A DNA stretch of 56,270 nt from positions 1-56,270 of the forward strand of contig JANXDU010000004.1 of the NCBI GenBank assembly GCA_025059195.1, written 5' to 3'. The notes beneath the pieces were generated by a model. The model worked only from the letters and a program-made list of their open reading frames with translations, searched no databases and was not told the DNA's origin. The translations under genes were made by a program, and so were the position numbers. Shown piece after piece: positions 1 to 6,538 of the stretch (within the stretch, counting starts at the first letter, position 1; the number at the start of each line of letters is the position of its first letter). This DNA comes from Candidatus Bathyarchaeota archaeon. Lineage in GTDB: Archaea; Thermoproteota; Bathyarchaeia; Bathyarchaeales; Bathycorpusculaceae.

Positions 1-118
1 AGTAAAACCCAAGCGTTCTAAGATATACTGTTGCGGTTACAATGGATTTAGCGGCTAAATTCTCAAACCAGCGCCTAACATCCGCATCCTCGAGCAGATG
101 CGCGTACTTAGCCCTCAT
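1..118 (-). pseudogene. Integrase N-terminal fragment, copy 1 (runs off left edge)
   Basis: The minus strand from an ATG at 118 reads MRAKYAHLLEDADVRRWFEN and continues open to base 1. It is nearly identical to the N-terminus of the fragment that starts at 490, and the two starts are exactly 372 bp apart. The domain looks like the SAM-like core-binding domain of archaeal tyrosine recombinases. The promoter region behind it (119-177) is also conserved between the copies. Whether the rest of the gene exists left of the window cannot be seen. It could be a leftover of a past integration or the intN end of an element still present to the left. Confidence 0.6.
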
Positions 119-194
119 ACACCATCAAGTATGGGGAGGTATGTTCCGATATTTAAGGATTCACTTAAAATTTTAGGTGGGCCGGACCGGATTT
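1..194. repeat. Tandem direct repeat, copy 1 (372-bp period)
   Basis: Bases 1-194 match bases 373-566 with an offset of exactly 372 and only scattered mismatches. The shared block holds the start of an integrase gene (minus strand), its roughly 60-bp TATA-containing leader and the 3' end of a valine tRNA. The true left end lies outside the window. Confidence 0.85.
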
Positions 195-490
195 GAACCG
201 GTGCCCTTCGCCGCGTGAGGGCGACGTCCCAGCACCTTCTTAAACCTGGCCAAGTAGGAGCCAGCCTTACCCTCCTTCTCCATCCTGCGGATAAAATCTG
301 TGAAGTCATCTCTGAAAGCCTTCGTCCCAGCTACCTTAAGAATTGCCTTAGGGTCAGTTTTGTTCAGATCACAGTAAAACCCAAGCGTTCTAAGATATAC
401 TGTTGCGGTTACAATGGATTTAGCCGCCAAGTTCTCAAACCAACGCTTGACATCCGCGTCCTCGAGCAAATGCGTATACTTAGACCTCAT
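173..490 (-). pseudogene. Integrase N-terminal fragment intN, copy 2, reading into tRNA-Val(CAC)
   Basis: About 88 residues resemble the helical core-binding domain of archaeal tyrosine recombinases (LEDADVKRWFENLAAKS near the start). The last roughly 17 residues, ending GTGSNPVRPT, are simply the tRNA-Val 3' half read as protein. This is the layout expected for the N-terminal half of an SSV-type partitioned integrase, where the attachment core lies inside the gene. No catalytic domain is present, so the product cannot recombine DNA alone. No matching C-terminal half is seen in the window: the 5708-6538 integrase is a different type with its own N-terminal half. A TATA-like TTAAATA (minus strand) lies about 40 bp upstream of the ATG. 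Confidence 0.75.
178..229 (-). pseudogene. tRNA-Val(CAC) 3' half (attachment-site remnant)
   Basis: The minus strand folds into an anticodon arm (TCGCC / GGCGA stem, seven-base loop with anticodon CAC), a T arm with the TTCAAAT loop, and the 3' acceptor strand CCGGCCC with discriminator A at 178. No matching GGGCCGG 5' strand or proper D arm lies upstream; instead the sequence continues as integrase coding sequence. It is therefore a half tRNA, as left when an integrase duplicates the 3' half of its target. An intact tRNA-Val(CAC) would have to be elsewhere. Confidence 0.8.
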
Positions 491-566
491 ACACCATCAA
501 GTATGGGGAGGTATGTTCCGATATTTAAGGATTCACTTAAAATTTTAAGTGGGCCGGGCCGGATTT
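373..566. repeat. Tandem direct repeat, copy 2 (372-bp period)
   Basis: Second copy of the block at 1-194. The two copies end in different valine tRNA 3' halves: copy 1 adjoins tRNA-Val(CAC) and copy 2 adjoins tRNA-Val(GAC). The segment between matches (235-372) is the remainder of the integrase fragment. Confidence 0.85.
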
Positions 567-889
567 GAACCGGCGACCTTCCGCACGTCAAGCGGATGTC
601 CTAACCGAGCTAGACTACCGGCCCGACTTTCTTTCTGAAAAGAAAGTCGATTAAGAAATTTAGAGCTTTCGGTTTCAAGGTTTGGGGCTTCTACATAGTT
701 TAATATTGAATTTAGAGCTTCTTCGAGGATTTTTGAAAGGTTTAAACCGTTTTTCTTAGCTTTTTCCACTAAATTTTTGCTTAAATAAACTGAAACTGTG
801 GTTTTGTTTTCGGTTTTGTTGTGGTGTTTTCCACGTGGAAAATTGGAGTTTTTCCATGTGGAATTTAGGTTCAAATTCGCCTTGTCCAT
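545..889 (-). CDS. intN: N-terminal part of split integrase, with RHH-like domain
   Basis: Starts at ATG 889. Residues about 30-66 (TVSVYLSKNLVEKAKKNGLN, then LSKILEEAL) look like a CcdA-type ribbon-helix-helix DNA-binding domain, followed by a linker. Residues 88-102 are encoded by the attachment core, and residues 103-114 are tRNA sequence read as protein. In the excised circle, residue 102 (GTG codon) is the first codon of the C-terminal part at 6538, giving one 377-residue protein. In the integrated state this half has no catalytic residues. It is the last gene of a leftward operon behind the winged-helix gene at 1222-1833. Confidence 0.8.
   Translation of the reverse strand: MDKANLNLNSTWKNSNFPRGKHHNKTENKTTVSVYLSKNLVEKAKKNGLNLSKILEEALNSILNYVEAPNLETESSKFLNRLSFQKESRAGSLARLGHPLDVRKVAGSNPARPT
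550..624 (-). tRNA. tRNA-Val(GAC), complete, rebuilt at left end of integrated element
   Basis: The minus strand gives a full cloverleaf: acceptor GGGCCGG/CCGGCCC, D arm GTCT...GGAC, anticodon stem CCGC/GCGG around loop TTGACGT (anticodon GAC), T arm GCCGG-TTCAAAT-CCGGC, discriminator A at 550, no encoded CCA. Bases 584-624 (5' end through the anticodon loop) are the 41-bp attachment core, repeated at 6536-6576. The gene is therefore a hybrid: 3' part from the host site and 5' part plus upstream region from the element. Its promoter must now lie in element DNA; a weak AT-rich CTAAATTT (minus strand) sits about 35 bp upstream. Confidence 0.93.
584..624 (-). repeat. attL core, 41 bp (5' half of tRNA-Val)
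   Basis: Identical over all 41 positions to 6536-6576. The matches stop at base 583 versus 6535 and at 625 versus 6577. On the minus strand it spans tRNA position 1 through the anticodon loop. Read as protein it encodes AGSLARLGHPLDV inside the integrase. Confidence 0.93.
625..648. repeat. Perfect inverted repeat touching the attachment core
   Basis: GACTTTCTTT (625-634), a CTGA centre, and AAAGAAAGTC (639-648) form a 10-bp perfect inverted repeat that begins at the first element base after the 41-bp core and the tRNA 5' end. It lies inside intN coding sequence. It could be an integrase arm site, or a hairpin in the 5' leader of the rebuilt tRNA-Val transcript. Confidence 0.6.
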
Positions 890-895
890 AACTCT

Positions 896-1225
896 CTAAC
901 CTCTTTTCTCGCTTTCAAAGATTTTATCATAATCTTCCTTAGTGGGAATAGGCACATACTCAATGCAATTTTTGTCAAAATTAATTTCAACAATTAAACC
1001 ATAGCAATTGTGTTCTTTAACGTAGTTTTTCCAAAATTCTAAGTTTTCCGCTATCCTCGGATTTTCTTGTTTGAATGCTATTTTCAATTCTAACCATTGA
1101 GCTTCAAAATCTCTGAAAGTAGCATTTTTGGGTTCTACATAAAATTCTGGAATTCCATTTCTCACAGTTATAATAATAAGTTTGAACGGCGGTTTCTCTG
1201 GTATTTTGTCTTCACTTTTACTCAT
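896..1225 (-). CDS. Element protein of unknown function (109 aa)
   Basis: I do not recognise this family. It is a soluble mixed-charge protein with no membrane segment, no cysteine motif and a basic C-terminus (FESEKRG). It overlaps the end of the upstream winged-helix gene by 4 bp and ends 6 bp before the intN start, so all three genes should be one transcript. In the excised circle that transcript would continue into the full integrase. Position suggests a link to integration control or element maintenance, but nothing in the sequence shows the function. Confidence 0.75.
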   Translation of the reverse strand: MSKSEDKIPEKPPFKLIIITVRNGIPEFYVEPKNATFRDFEAQWLELKIAFKQENPRIAENLEFWKNYVKEHNCYGLIVEINFDKNCIEYVPIPTKEDYDKIFESEKRG

Positions 1226-1833
1226 GATTCTAACACCTCTGAAACAAACTCTTTCACTTTATCTAAACCTTCCATAAGTTTCTTGAGTGATTCGAGAATT
1301 TCTGGGTATTTCTTAAGCTGGATTAATCCCTCTTTGACTTTTTCGAGGTTTGCATCTGACTCCATTTGAGTAACCATTATCATGGCCAAATCTACGGGTT
1401 CAAGCTTCCCTTTCCGTTTAATGGAATAATACGCTATCTTCCAAATCTCTGGGTTGAAGATTGAGGCAAAATCAAGGAAAGCGTGAAGGTTCTTATTGTC
1501 AGGGTAAAACTCTTTAGATTTTTCTAATAAGACATCTTTAGAAGCTCCTTCTATGAAGCTTAAAAATATTCCTTCCTCTGTTAACCAAAATTGAGGATAC
1601 TCGTTTCCTCTCCAAATTTTTGAGCTGATTTCTTTTATTATTCCCTTTTCCTTTAAGCTTTGAAACGCTATCCATGTAGCTTTATATTGGTGCTTAATTT
1701 TTTTGACGCATTCGTTTATGGTTAAAGCACCGTTTTTAGCTAAACAAAGAATTATTTTCTTTTGTAAACGTGGTAAGCTATTCCCTCTTTTTTGCTTCTT
1801 TGACATTTGATATTTTTGCTCGGTTTTTGACAT
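1222..1833 (-). CDS. Winged-helix DNA-binding protein (203 aa)
   Basis: The N-terminal tail is basic (KKQKRGNSLPRLQKKII). Residues about 25-75 fit a winged helix-turn-helix: LAKNGALTINECVKKI, then a recognition-helix-like KATWIAFQSLKEKGIIKEIS, then a wing and FWLTEEGI. The C-terminal 110 residues are helical and charged, with a likely amphipathic helix near the end (KLMEGLDKVKEFVSEVLES). It is the first gene of the leftward operon that ends in the integrase, and it shares a TATA region with the divergent block at 1909. A role as repressor or activator of the element is likely but inferred. Confidence 0.75.
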   Translation of the reverse strand: MSKTEQKYQMSKKQKRGNSLPRLQKKIILCLAKNGALTINECVKKIKHQYKATWIAFQSLKEKGIIKEISSKIWRGNEYPQFWLTEEGIFLSFIEGASKDVLLEKSKEFYPDNKNLHAFLDFASIFNPEIWKIAYYSIKRKGKLEPVDLAMIMVTQMESDANLEKVKEGLIQLKKYPEILESLKKLMEGLDKVKEFVSEVLES

Positions 1834-1866
1834 CTGTTCACTTCCAAACAGTTATGTTATATCTTG

Positions 1867-1880
1867 ACTTATATAAAACT
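1867..1880. promoter_or_regulatory. Shared TATA region between the two divergent blocks of the element
   Basis: GACTTATATAAAAC contains a near-symmetric TTATATAA. It lies about 30-40 bp from ATG 1909 on the plus strand and about 35-45 bp from ATG 1833 on the minus strand. This fits a TATA box usable in either direction, with a very short leader for the plus-strand zinc-ribbon gene. Confidence 0.55.
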
Positions 1881-1908
1881 TCCGCATAATGTAGAATAGG
1901 GAAAACTC

Positions 1909-2043
1909 ATGCAGTTGCTAAAACTGAAATGCGAAAAATGCTCCCACGAATGGATTCCCAGAGTAGAAAACCCTCTAAAATGCCCAAAATGCGGACACAC
2001 CAGAGGCACACAAATCTACAAAGCTAAACAGAAAGGAGCGTGA
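1909..2043 (+). CDS. Small zinc-ribbon protein (44 aa)
   Basis: ATG at 1909 opens a 44-residue frame with two CxxC knuckles, CEKCSHEW and CPKCGH, spaced about 16 residues, followed by a basic tail (YKAKQKGA). This is a classic zinc-ribbon layout, as seen in many small archaeal and viral proteins that bind nucleic acid or RNA polymerase. It is the first gene of the plus-strand block. The TATA box lies about 30 bp upstream, so the message may be nearly leaderless. Its role in the element is unknown. Confidence 0.75.
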   Translation: MQLLKLKCEKCSHEWIPRVENPLKCPKCGHTRGTQIYKAKQKGA

Positions 2044-2089
2044 AACATAGAAAGTTTAAACCAAAAAGAAAAAGTCGAGAGGCGTCTAA

Positions 2090-2596
2090 ATGAAGAATAC
2101 ACAATCTAAACATAAAACACTTTCGCAAAACCAAACACTTGATAGTATCGCAAAAGCATGCTTTTCAGAGGAGCTTGTTAGAGACTTGTTTGGTGGGAAG
2201 ATGACTCATTTAAGTTTTGACTGTCCAGAGAACCTTAGAAATGCCTTTAAAACTGAATGTAAGCGTCAAGGACTAAGCGTTTGCAGTTTACTCCGAAATT
2301 TTATGATTTCTTTCATCATTGCTTCACGTCTAAAAGCATGCTTTCCCAATACTGTCGTGTCTAATGTGAATATTGGGAGTTTAGTTACGCCGGTTTTTGT
2401 TAAGGGTAGGGTTAGGCGTGTTAGGGAAGTTGAAAGTTTTGAGGTTGACGTGGATGAGAGGAAGTGTTGGTATTGTAGCGGAGAAGCTGTGGGGTTGTTT
2501 CGTTATTTGCCGCGTGGTGAGGTTTATCTGTTGTGTAAGAGGTGTAGCGGGGAGCTTTTGGGTAGTGGGAAGTGGGGTGTGGTTGAAAGTGAGTGA
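2090..2596 (+). CDS. RHH-like plus zinc-finger protein (168 aa)
   Basis: Residues about 39-80 (THLSFDCPENLRNAFKTECK, then a helix ending in ISFII) resemble a ribbon-helix-helix domain with a strand and two helices. The C-terminal part carries CWYC and CKRC about 25 residues apart, consistent with a zinc-binding module. The start is ATG 2090 after GAGAGGCGTCTAA. Its stop overlaps the GTG start of the next gene. It is likely a DNA-binding regulator of the element, for example of copy number or transcription, but this is inference from fold-like patterns only. Confidence 0.7.
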   Translation: MKNTQSKHKTLSQNQTLDSIAKACFSEELVRDLFGGKMTHLSFDCPENLRNAFKTECKRQGLSVCSLLRNFMISFIIASRLKACFPNTVVSNVNIGSLVTPVFVKGRVRRVREVESFEVDVDERKCWYCSGEAVGLFRYLPRGEVYLLCKRCSGELLGSGKWGVVESE

Positions 2597-2966
2597 TGAG
2601 GATTTGAAAGTTTTTCTTGAGGATTTGGTTGATTATTTGAATTGTCAAGAAGCTGGAATTGTTAAGTTGAAGCGTCAAATTGAAAAGCTTTTAGGTTTTG
2701 AGGTTAAGGCAAAGATTTCAGAGGAAACCTTCCTAATTTTGAAGTGGCAAAGCGAGAAGGGTTCTCGTCTAGGAGATTATGAGGTAGCGTATAAGAATCA
2801 GAATGTTTTTGAGAATTGGCAACATTGCTTTAACATTCTTAAGCAGAATAATGCGGTTATTGGTAATCCTTTCCATGAGGAAGGTTATCGGTTTCGTTAT
2901 TGGATTTATCCTGAAAAGTATGGTGATAGGATTTTCCGTAAGAAGCTGAACGAGGTTAAGGGTTGA
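2589..2966 (+). CDS. Element protein of unknown function (125 aa)
   Basis: The frame is open from further upstream, but GTG at 2589 (VSDEDLKVFLEDLVDYLNCQ) overlaps the previous stop by 8 bp and gives a normal-looking N-terminus; the upstream part is a shadow of the zinc-finger gene. Residues 1-75 are helical and charged, and the C-terminal half is aromatic-rich (FRYWIYPEKYGDRIFRKKL). No family is recognised. It also overlaps the next gene's start, so translation is probably coupled along the block. Confidence 0.65.
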   Translation: MSDEDLKVFLEDLVDYLNCQEAGIVKLKRQIEKLLGFEVKAKISEETFLILKWQSEKGSRLGDYEVAYKNQNVFENWQHCFNILKQNNAVIGNPFHEEGYRFRYWIYPEKYGDRIFRKKLNEVKG

Positions 2967-3295
2967 TGGTTCATTTTGTTGTGGAGAAGGGGCGTAAAAG
3001 TGAGGGTGATTTTGTCATTAGGGTTTATAGTTATGGCGAGGTTTGGAGTTTAGAGCATGTTTTGAGACTTCTCAAAATTATTTTTGACAGTGAAAAACGT
3101 AATTATCCGATTGAGAAGGGGTTTAGGGGTTCTGCTTATTTGCTTAATGCTATAACGGAAATTGCGTTTGGCAGGGATGTTGAGCTTGTTTTAGCGGATT
3201 ATCGGCTGAAGCGGAAAAGCGGAAGCAAGGTTCACATTATTGAGAGGTTGGATTCCGATAAGACTGTTCAGAAATTGCATGAGGTTTTGGAGTGA
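2966..3295 (+). CDS. Element protein of unknown function (109 aa)
   Basis: ATG at 2966 overlaps the previous stop codon (TGATG arrangement), so I prefer it to the TTG one codon earlier. The protein is small and soluble, with predicted alternating strands and helices (VHFVVEKGRKSEGDFVIRVY) and a basic middle (YRLKRKSGSKVHIIERL). I see no motif that names a family. It lies between two other cotranscribed element genes and ends 12 bp before the recombinase-like gene. Confidence 0.65.
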   Translation: MVHFVVEKGRKSEGDFVIRVYSYGEVWSLEHVLRLLKIIFDSEKRNYPIEKGFRGSAYLLNAITEIAFGRDVELVLADYRLKRKSGSKVHIIERLDSDKTVQKLHEVLE

Positions 3296-3307
3296 GGTGC
3301 TCAAGTT

Positions 3308-3931
3308 ATGCCTCAACCGTGGTTGGTTGGCAAGAAAAGGCGAACCTTAAATGATGTTTACTTTATGCGTCCTAACGAAATTTATGAGCTTATAACAAGC
3401 AAAACATATCCCTATAAAAAGAATAGGGAGTTTTATGAGAAGCGCGACAGAGCCCTTATGAGTTTGCTCTATCTTACTTGTGGAAGAGTAAGCGAGGTTC
3501 TTAGCTTAACCAAAAAGCAATTCGATTTGCAAAGTGAAGCAAACTTTGTTATAATCCGCAACATGATTGTGGTTAAGAGAAAAAAGAAAGCTAAGCGAAA
3601 GAGCAGAGCTATACGTGATGAAGTGCCCCTTCCAAAAGAAGGAGCTTTAGCTCCTTTCACTAAACTTGTTTTGGAATATCTTAAGCTTATAAAGAACCCT
3701 GAGGATAAGCTGTTTAATTTTGGAAGGAATAGGGCCTACAAGATTGTGCGTTATGTTACGGGCCAATGGCCCCATTGGTTCAGAAGTCAAGGCGAAAGCT
3801 GGTTTGGAAAAGTGTTCTCAAACATATTTGCATTGAAAGATTATGTAGGCGTGGTTAGTGCGGAAGTGTTAAGCGATTATGTCAAAACAGATTGGAGAGA
3901 ATACAGAAAAGCATTATTGGGAATGGAATGA
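3308..3931 (+). CDS. Tyrosine recombinase-like protein (207 aa)
   Basis: This is a second, non-split recombinase-like gene in the element. The motif LTCGRVSEVLSLTKKQFDL (R60) matches the first catalytic arginine box of phage integrase/XerD proteins. A basic hairpin (KRKKKAKRKS) follows, and PHWFR may be the HxxR-type box. A tyrosine in DWREYRK near residue 199 could be the nucleophile. The protein lacks a separate N-terminal arm domain, so it is shorter than usual integrases. It may resolve multimers or assist integration. The last 18 bp overlap the convergent membrane-protein gene. Confidence 0.7.
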   Translation: MPQPWLVGKKRRTLNDVYFMRPNEIYELITSKTYPYKKNREFYEKRDRALMSLLYLTCGRVSEVLSLTKKQFDLQSEANFVIIRNMIVVKRKKKAKRKSRAIRDEVPLPKEGALAPFTKLVLEYLKLIKNPEDKLFNFGRNRAYKIVRYVTGQWPHWFRSQGESWFGKVFSNIFALKDYVGVVSAEVLSDYVKTDWREYRKALLGME

Positions 3932-4708
3932 TTCAACTTTAATTTTTACTTTCTTAGTAGTTTCAACAGCATTCTTATCTGAATCTTCACCTTTTACAGT
4001 AATTTTTACCTGATATCTCTTGCCGCTTTCAAGTTTTAACAAATATTCAGTTCTTGTCAAATGAAAATGACGCGTTTCCCAGTTATATGTCATAACTCCG
4101 CTTAAGGGTACATGTGGAAAAAGCAAATTAAACTCATCATCATGCCTTAACTCATCCAAGACTCTTCCATGATAGTTCCTATCTTTAACCCATACATACT
4201 CAAGTTTTTCATCAAAGGGTTTTATTTCGGTGCTCACACTTTTCTCACCATTAGTCTCCACAGTTTTAACGTATAATAGAGATGGAGGTTTACCTAAATC
4301 GTCTCTTATGTCAAAGTATGCATCGATATTTAGAGCTTTTTTCTTACCTTTATTCAATACTTTTGCAGTTAAATAATAACCCACGATATTGTTCACTTGT
4401 TTTTTATTAAATTTCACATTTTCTATTTTTAATGCAACCCTAGGTTCAAAGCCATAGGAAATAAATGAAGGTATGCTTGACAAAAGAGCAGATATTATTG
4501 TTAAGAATAACGCTTCTAAATCTCCCAGAACTCCTACTTGTCTTAGATAAAGGATAAGCCCTGCAATGATAAGGAAGATTATAACTGTTAAGGTTATTAC
4601 TTTCCATCTCAACTTAAAATGCCTCTTTAATAGTAGTAATCTCTCAAAGACTTTTATTTTTGTCTGTTCAACTTTATTCCAATAATGTTGATTAAACCAT
4701 GAAAACAT
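3914..4708 (-). CDS. Membrane-anchored protein with extracellular beta domain (264 aa)
   Basis: After a basic N-terminal segment, two hydrophobic helices are visible at about residues 37-60 (VITLTVIIFLIIAGLILYL) and 67-88 (LFLTIISALLSSIPSFISYG). The remaining 170 residues are strand-rich with alternating patterns (YYLTAKVLNKGKKKALNIDA) as in CARDB or Ig-like domains of archaeal surface proteins. The topology suggests a cell-surface or envelope protein of the element. It overlaps the recombinase-like gene tail to tail. No sequence motif ties it to a known virus or plasmid protein. Confidence 0.7.
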   Translation of the reverse strand: MFSWFNQHYWNKVEQTKIKVFERLLLLKRHFKLRWKVITLTVIIFLIIAGLILYLRQVGVLGDLEALFLTIISALLSSIPSFISYGFEPRVALKIENVKFNKKQVNNIVGYYLTAKVLNKGKKKALNIDAYFDIRDDLGKPPSLLYVKTVETNGEKSVSTEIKPFDEKLEYVWVKDRNYHGRVLDELRHDDEFNLLFPHVPLSGVMTYNWETRHFHLTRTEYLLKLESGKRYQVKITVKGEDSDKNAVETTKKVKIKVESFHSQ

Positions 4709-4806
4709 GGAAAAAGTGAACTTTGATGAGAAATTTTTCTCCCTATATTATACCTCTCTACGCTCGTGAAAGCGTTTGTTTACTTGGCTCATTTGAATAT
4801 TTGGAG

Positions 4807-5169
4807 TCATACCTTCCAGTGTATTCCCAGTTCTTTAAATAACTTATCCAAGTCTATGCCAAACTTTTCTAAAAGCTCTTTTTCAGTTAGTTCCCCATGA
4901 TTTGCCTTTAAAATTTCAAGTTTTGTCCAAATACCTCGCATCAAAACTTTTTCTTCGTCAGTAAAAGATTCTTCAAAATTATCAACATCTTCGGTGAACC
5001 ACGGTTCAAAATAATGGTAAAAGTAATAATAAACCAATTCTGGTTTTTTATTCAGCTTGGCATATTCGATTATTTTAACATAATTTTCAAAATCTGAATT
5101 GGGATTTTCTTCCTTTAATTCTGCGAAGTGTTTTCTCAAAAATTCATACTCTTTTTCGGTAAAATCCAT
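4807..5169 (-). CDS. Acidic helical protein of unknown function (120 aa)
   Basis: An acidic, mostly helical protein without cysteines or membrane segments. It is rich in aromatic residues (PELVYYYFYHYFEPWF) and ends in ELGIHWKV. The start ATG 5169 follows the previous leftward gene by 23 bp, so it probably belongs to the block behind intC. I do not recognise a family. An acidic small protein could be a DNA-mimic or partner protein, but nothing shows that here. Confidence 0.65.
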   Translation of the reverse strand: MDFTEKEYEFLRKHFAELKEENPNSDFENYVKIIEYAKLNKKPELVYYYFYHYFEPWFTEDVDNFEESFTDEEKVLMRGIWTKLEILKANHGELTEKELLEKFGIDLDKLFKELGIHWKV

Positions 5170-5192
5170 TTAACCAACCCGAATTTGAGTAT

Positions 5193-5711
5193 CTATTTTA
5201 CGCTTTTAATCTTTTGCTTTTCCTCTTCTACGAGCTCTCTTAACGCTATTTCCCTCGCTTCTTTCCGTAGCTTAGCTTCCTCAATAAGCTTCTTTGCCTC
5301 TGCTTCCTTTTCCTTTATAGCGTCATGTATGGTTTTCTTGCTTCTATCAAAGACTAAAGCCAAATAATCCATGCTTAAACCTTCATAGACAGGTATCTTT
5401 ATCCCCAATTTCTTGTTAGATTCAATTTGCCTCTTAATCTCTTCCTCTGAAGGCTTACTGTAAAAATACATTAAGGCAACAAGAAGCTTCAAAGAATCAG
5501 TCATGTGAAAACTGCACATACTCACAGGGTAAGCCGCTAAAATCTCCAGAAAATCCATAGGGGCAAACTCGTTATCCGCACTCGACTCTCTGTTATATCT
5601 TTCCCAAAAACCTCTAACCTTGTCAATAACCTTCACATCAGTTAAACCACTAACATCAGTCTCCCTAGGCGGAAGCTTAATCCCACGAGACTCCATCAAA
5701 TCCAAACTCAT
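5193..5711 (-). CDS. HTH/coiled-coil protein behind intC (172 aa)
   Basis: ATG 5711 overlaps the intC stop by 4 bp. In the excised circle the gene would therefore be translated right after the full integrase. Residues about 110-140 contain GLSMDYLALVFDRSKKTIHD, a plausible helix-turn-helix of the kind that reads DNA in phage terminase small subunits and plasmid regulators. It is followed by a long charged coiled-coil (KEKEAEAKKLIEEAKLRKEA) and a lysine-rich end. A DNA-binding accessory protein is a fair guess. Confidence 0.7.
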   Translation of the reverse strand: MSLDLMESRGIKLPPRETDVSGLTDVKVIDKVRGFWERYNRESSADNEFAPMDFLEILAAYPVSMCSFHMTDSLKLLVALMYFYSKPSEEEIKRQIESNKKLGIKIPVYEGLSMDYLALVFDRSKKTIHDAIKEKEAEAKKLIEEAKLRKEAREIALRELVEEEKQKIKSVK

Positions 5712-6538
5712 ACCATCACCTCAAGCTTTTCCAAAGCGTTGAAAACTCTTTCTCTCAATTCTTTGAAGCTTGGACTCCAATAACTACGTATAAACATGTT
5801 TTGTGGAATCCTTCCTTGCAACATATCCACTTCCTCACGAATTAAACCATGCTTGAGCATAAACGTAGCGAAATAATCCCTTAACTCGTTAATTCTCAGC
5901 TTTAAACCGTTTTTGAGAAGTCTTTTCCGTATTCTTTCATAAGTTATAGGTTCACTATTACCTATTTCCGAAACCATGTCTCTCGGTATAAAAGTGATAT
6001 ACGTGTTCTTTTTACCTCTTAAGAAAAGCTGTTTAAACCGAAAATGTTCCAAACATGAAAGCTCCTCATTATAGTAGTTTTCCAACTTGTTCTCTTTAGC
6101 TAAGGATATTATAAGATTGAAGGAGTTTATAGCTTCAGACTTTCGCAACCCAGAAAACAAAGCAAACTTTAGGAATAGCTGTTCATTTGATTTAAGCACT
6201 TGACAAGCTTTATTAAACCACTCTAAAACCTCTCCACTATTGTTATTGATTATCCTTAGGAAAGCGTTAAAACAGTCATTTCTAGCAAATTTAACACCAT
6301 AATTTGAAAGCTTAACTTTAAACTGCTCGTAAACTCCTAGAAACTTGCTTAACGCAATAAGAGCTTTCAAAACCGTGTTTTTCTTACTACCGCTAAAAGT
6401 TTCTAGCTCCTTAAAGTCTCCATTAAGCATGTAAGCATATTTCCGAGCATAACAGAAAATTGTAGGAGCATGAGATTTAGCATACTTTTTGAAAATCCAA
6501 GCTCTAAAAACGCTCCAATCAATCAAAGAAACATCCAC
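5708..6538 (-). CDS. intC: catalytic part of split tyrosine integrase
   Basis: 276 residues from the GTG at 6538, which is the third codon-sized unit of the attachment core on this strand. The first catalytic arginine box is FALFSGLRKSEAINSF (R132). A basic strand GKKNTYITFIPRDM follows, then INELRDYFATFMLKHG (R220) and RSYWSPSF with candidate nucleophile Tyr253. The second box has Asn-Glu-Leu-Arg in place of the usual HxxR, as can occur in archaeal integrases. It lacks its N-terminus, which lies 5.6 kb away as intN. Joining gives 377 residues, close to the 335-residue size of SSV1 integrase plus an RHH domain. It is likely inactive while the element is integrated. Confidence 0.85.
   Translation of the reverse strand: MDVSLIDWSVFRAWIFKKYAKSHAPTIFCYARKYAYMLNGDFKELETFSGSKKNTVLKALIALSKFLGVYEQFKVKLSNYGVKFARNDCFNAFLRIINNNSGEVLEWFNKACQVLKSNEQLFLKFALFSGLRKSEAINSFNLIISLAKENKLENYYNEELSCLEHFRFKQLFLRGKKNTYITFIPRDMVSEIGNSEPITYERIRKRLLKNGLKLRINELRDYFATFMLKHGLIREEVDMLQGRIPQNMFIRSYWSPSFKELRERVFNALEKLEVMV

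Noticed and set aside
178-260. A complete, intact tRNA-Val(CAC) gene
   Set aside because: The 5' acceptor strand and D arm are missing; the sequence upstream of the anticodon stem is integrase coding sequence.
215-568. Plus-strand 117-codon frame across the tandem repeats
   Set aside because: It crosses both tRNA-Val 3' ends and is the complement of the integrase fragment; the minus-strand frame has the recombinase-like sequence.
2397-2588. Upstream extension of the 2589-2966 gene
   Set aside because: This part is the zinc-finger gene read in another frame; GTG 2589 overlapping the previous stop is the natural start.
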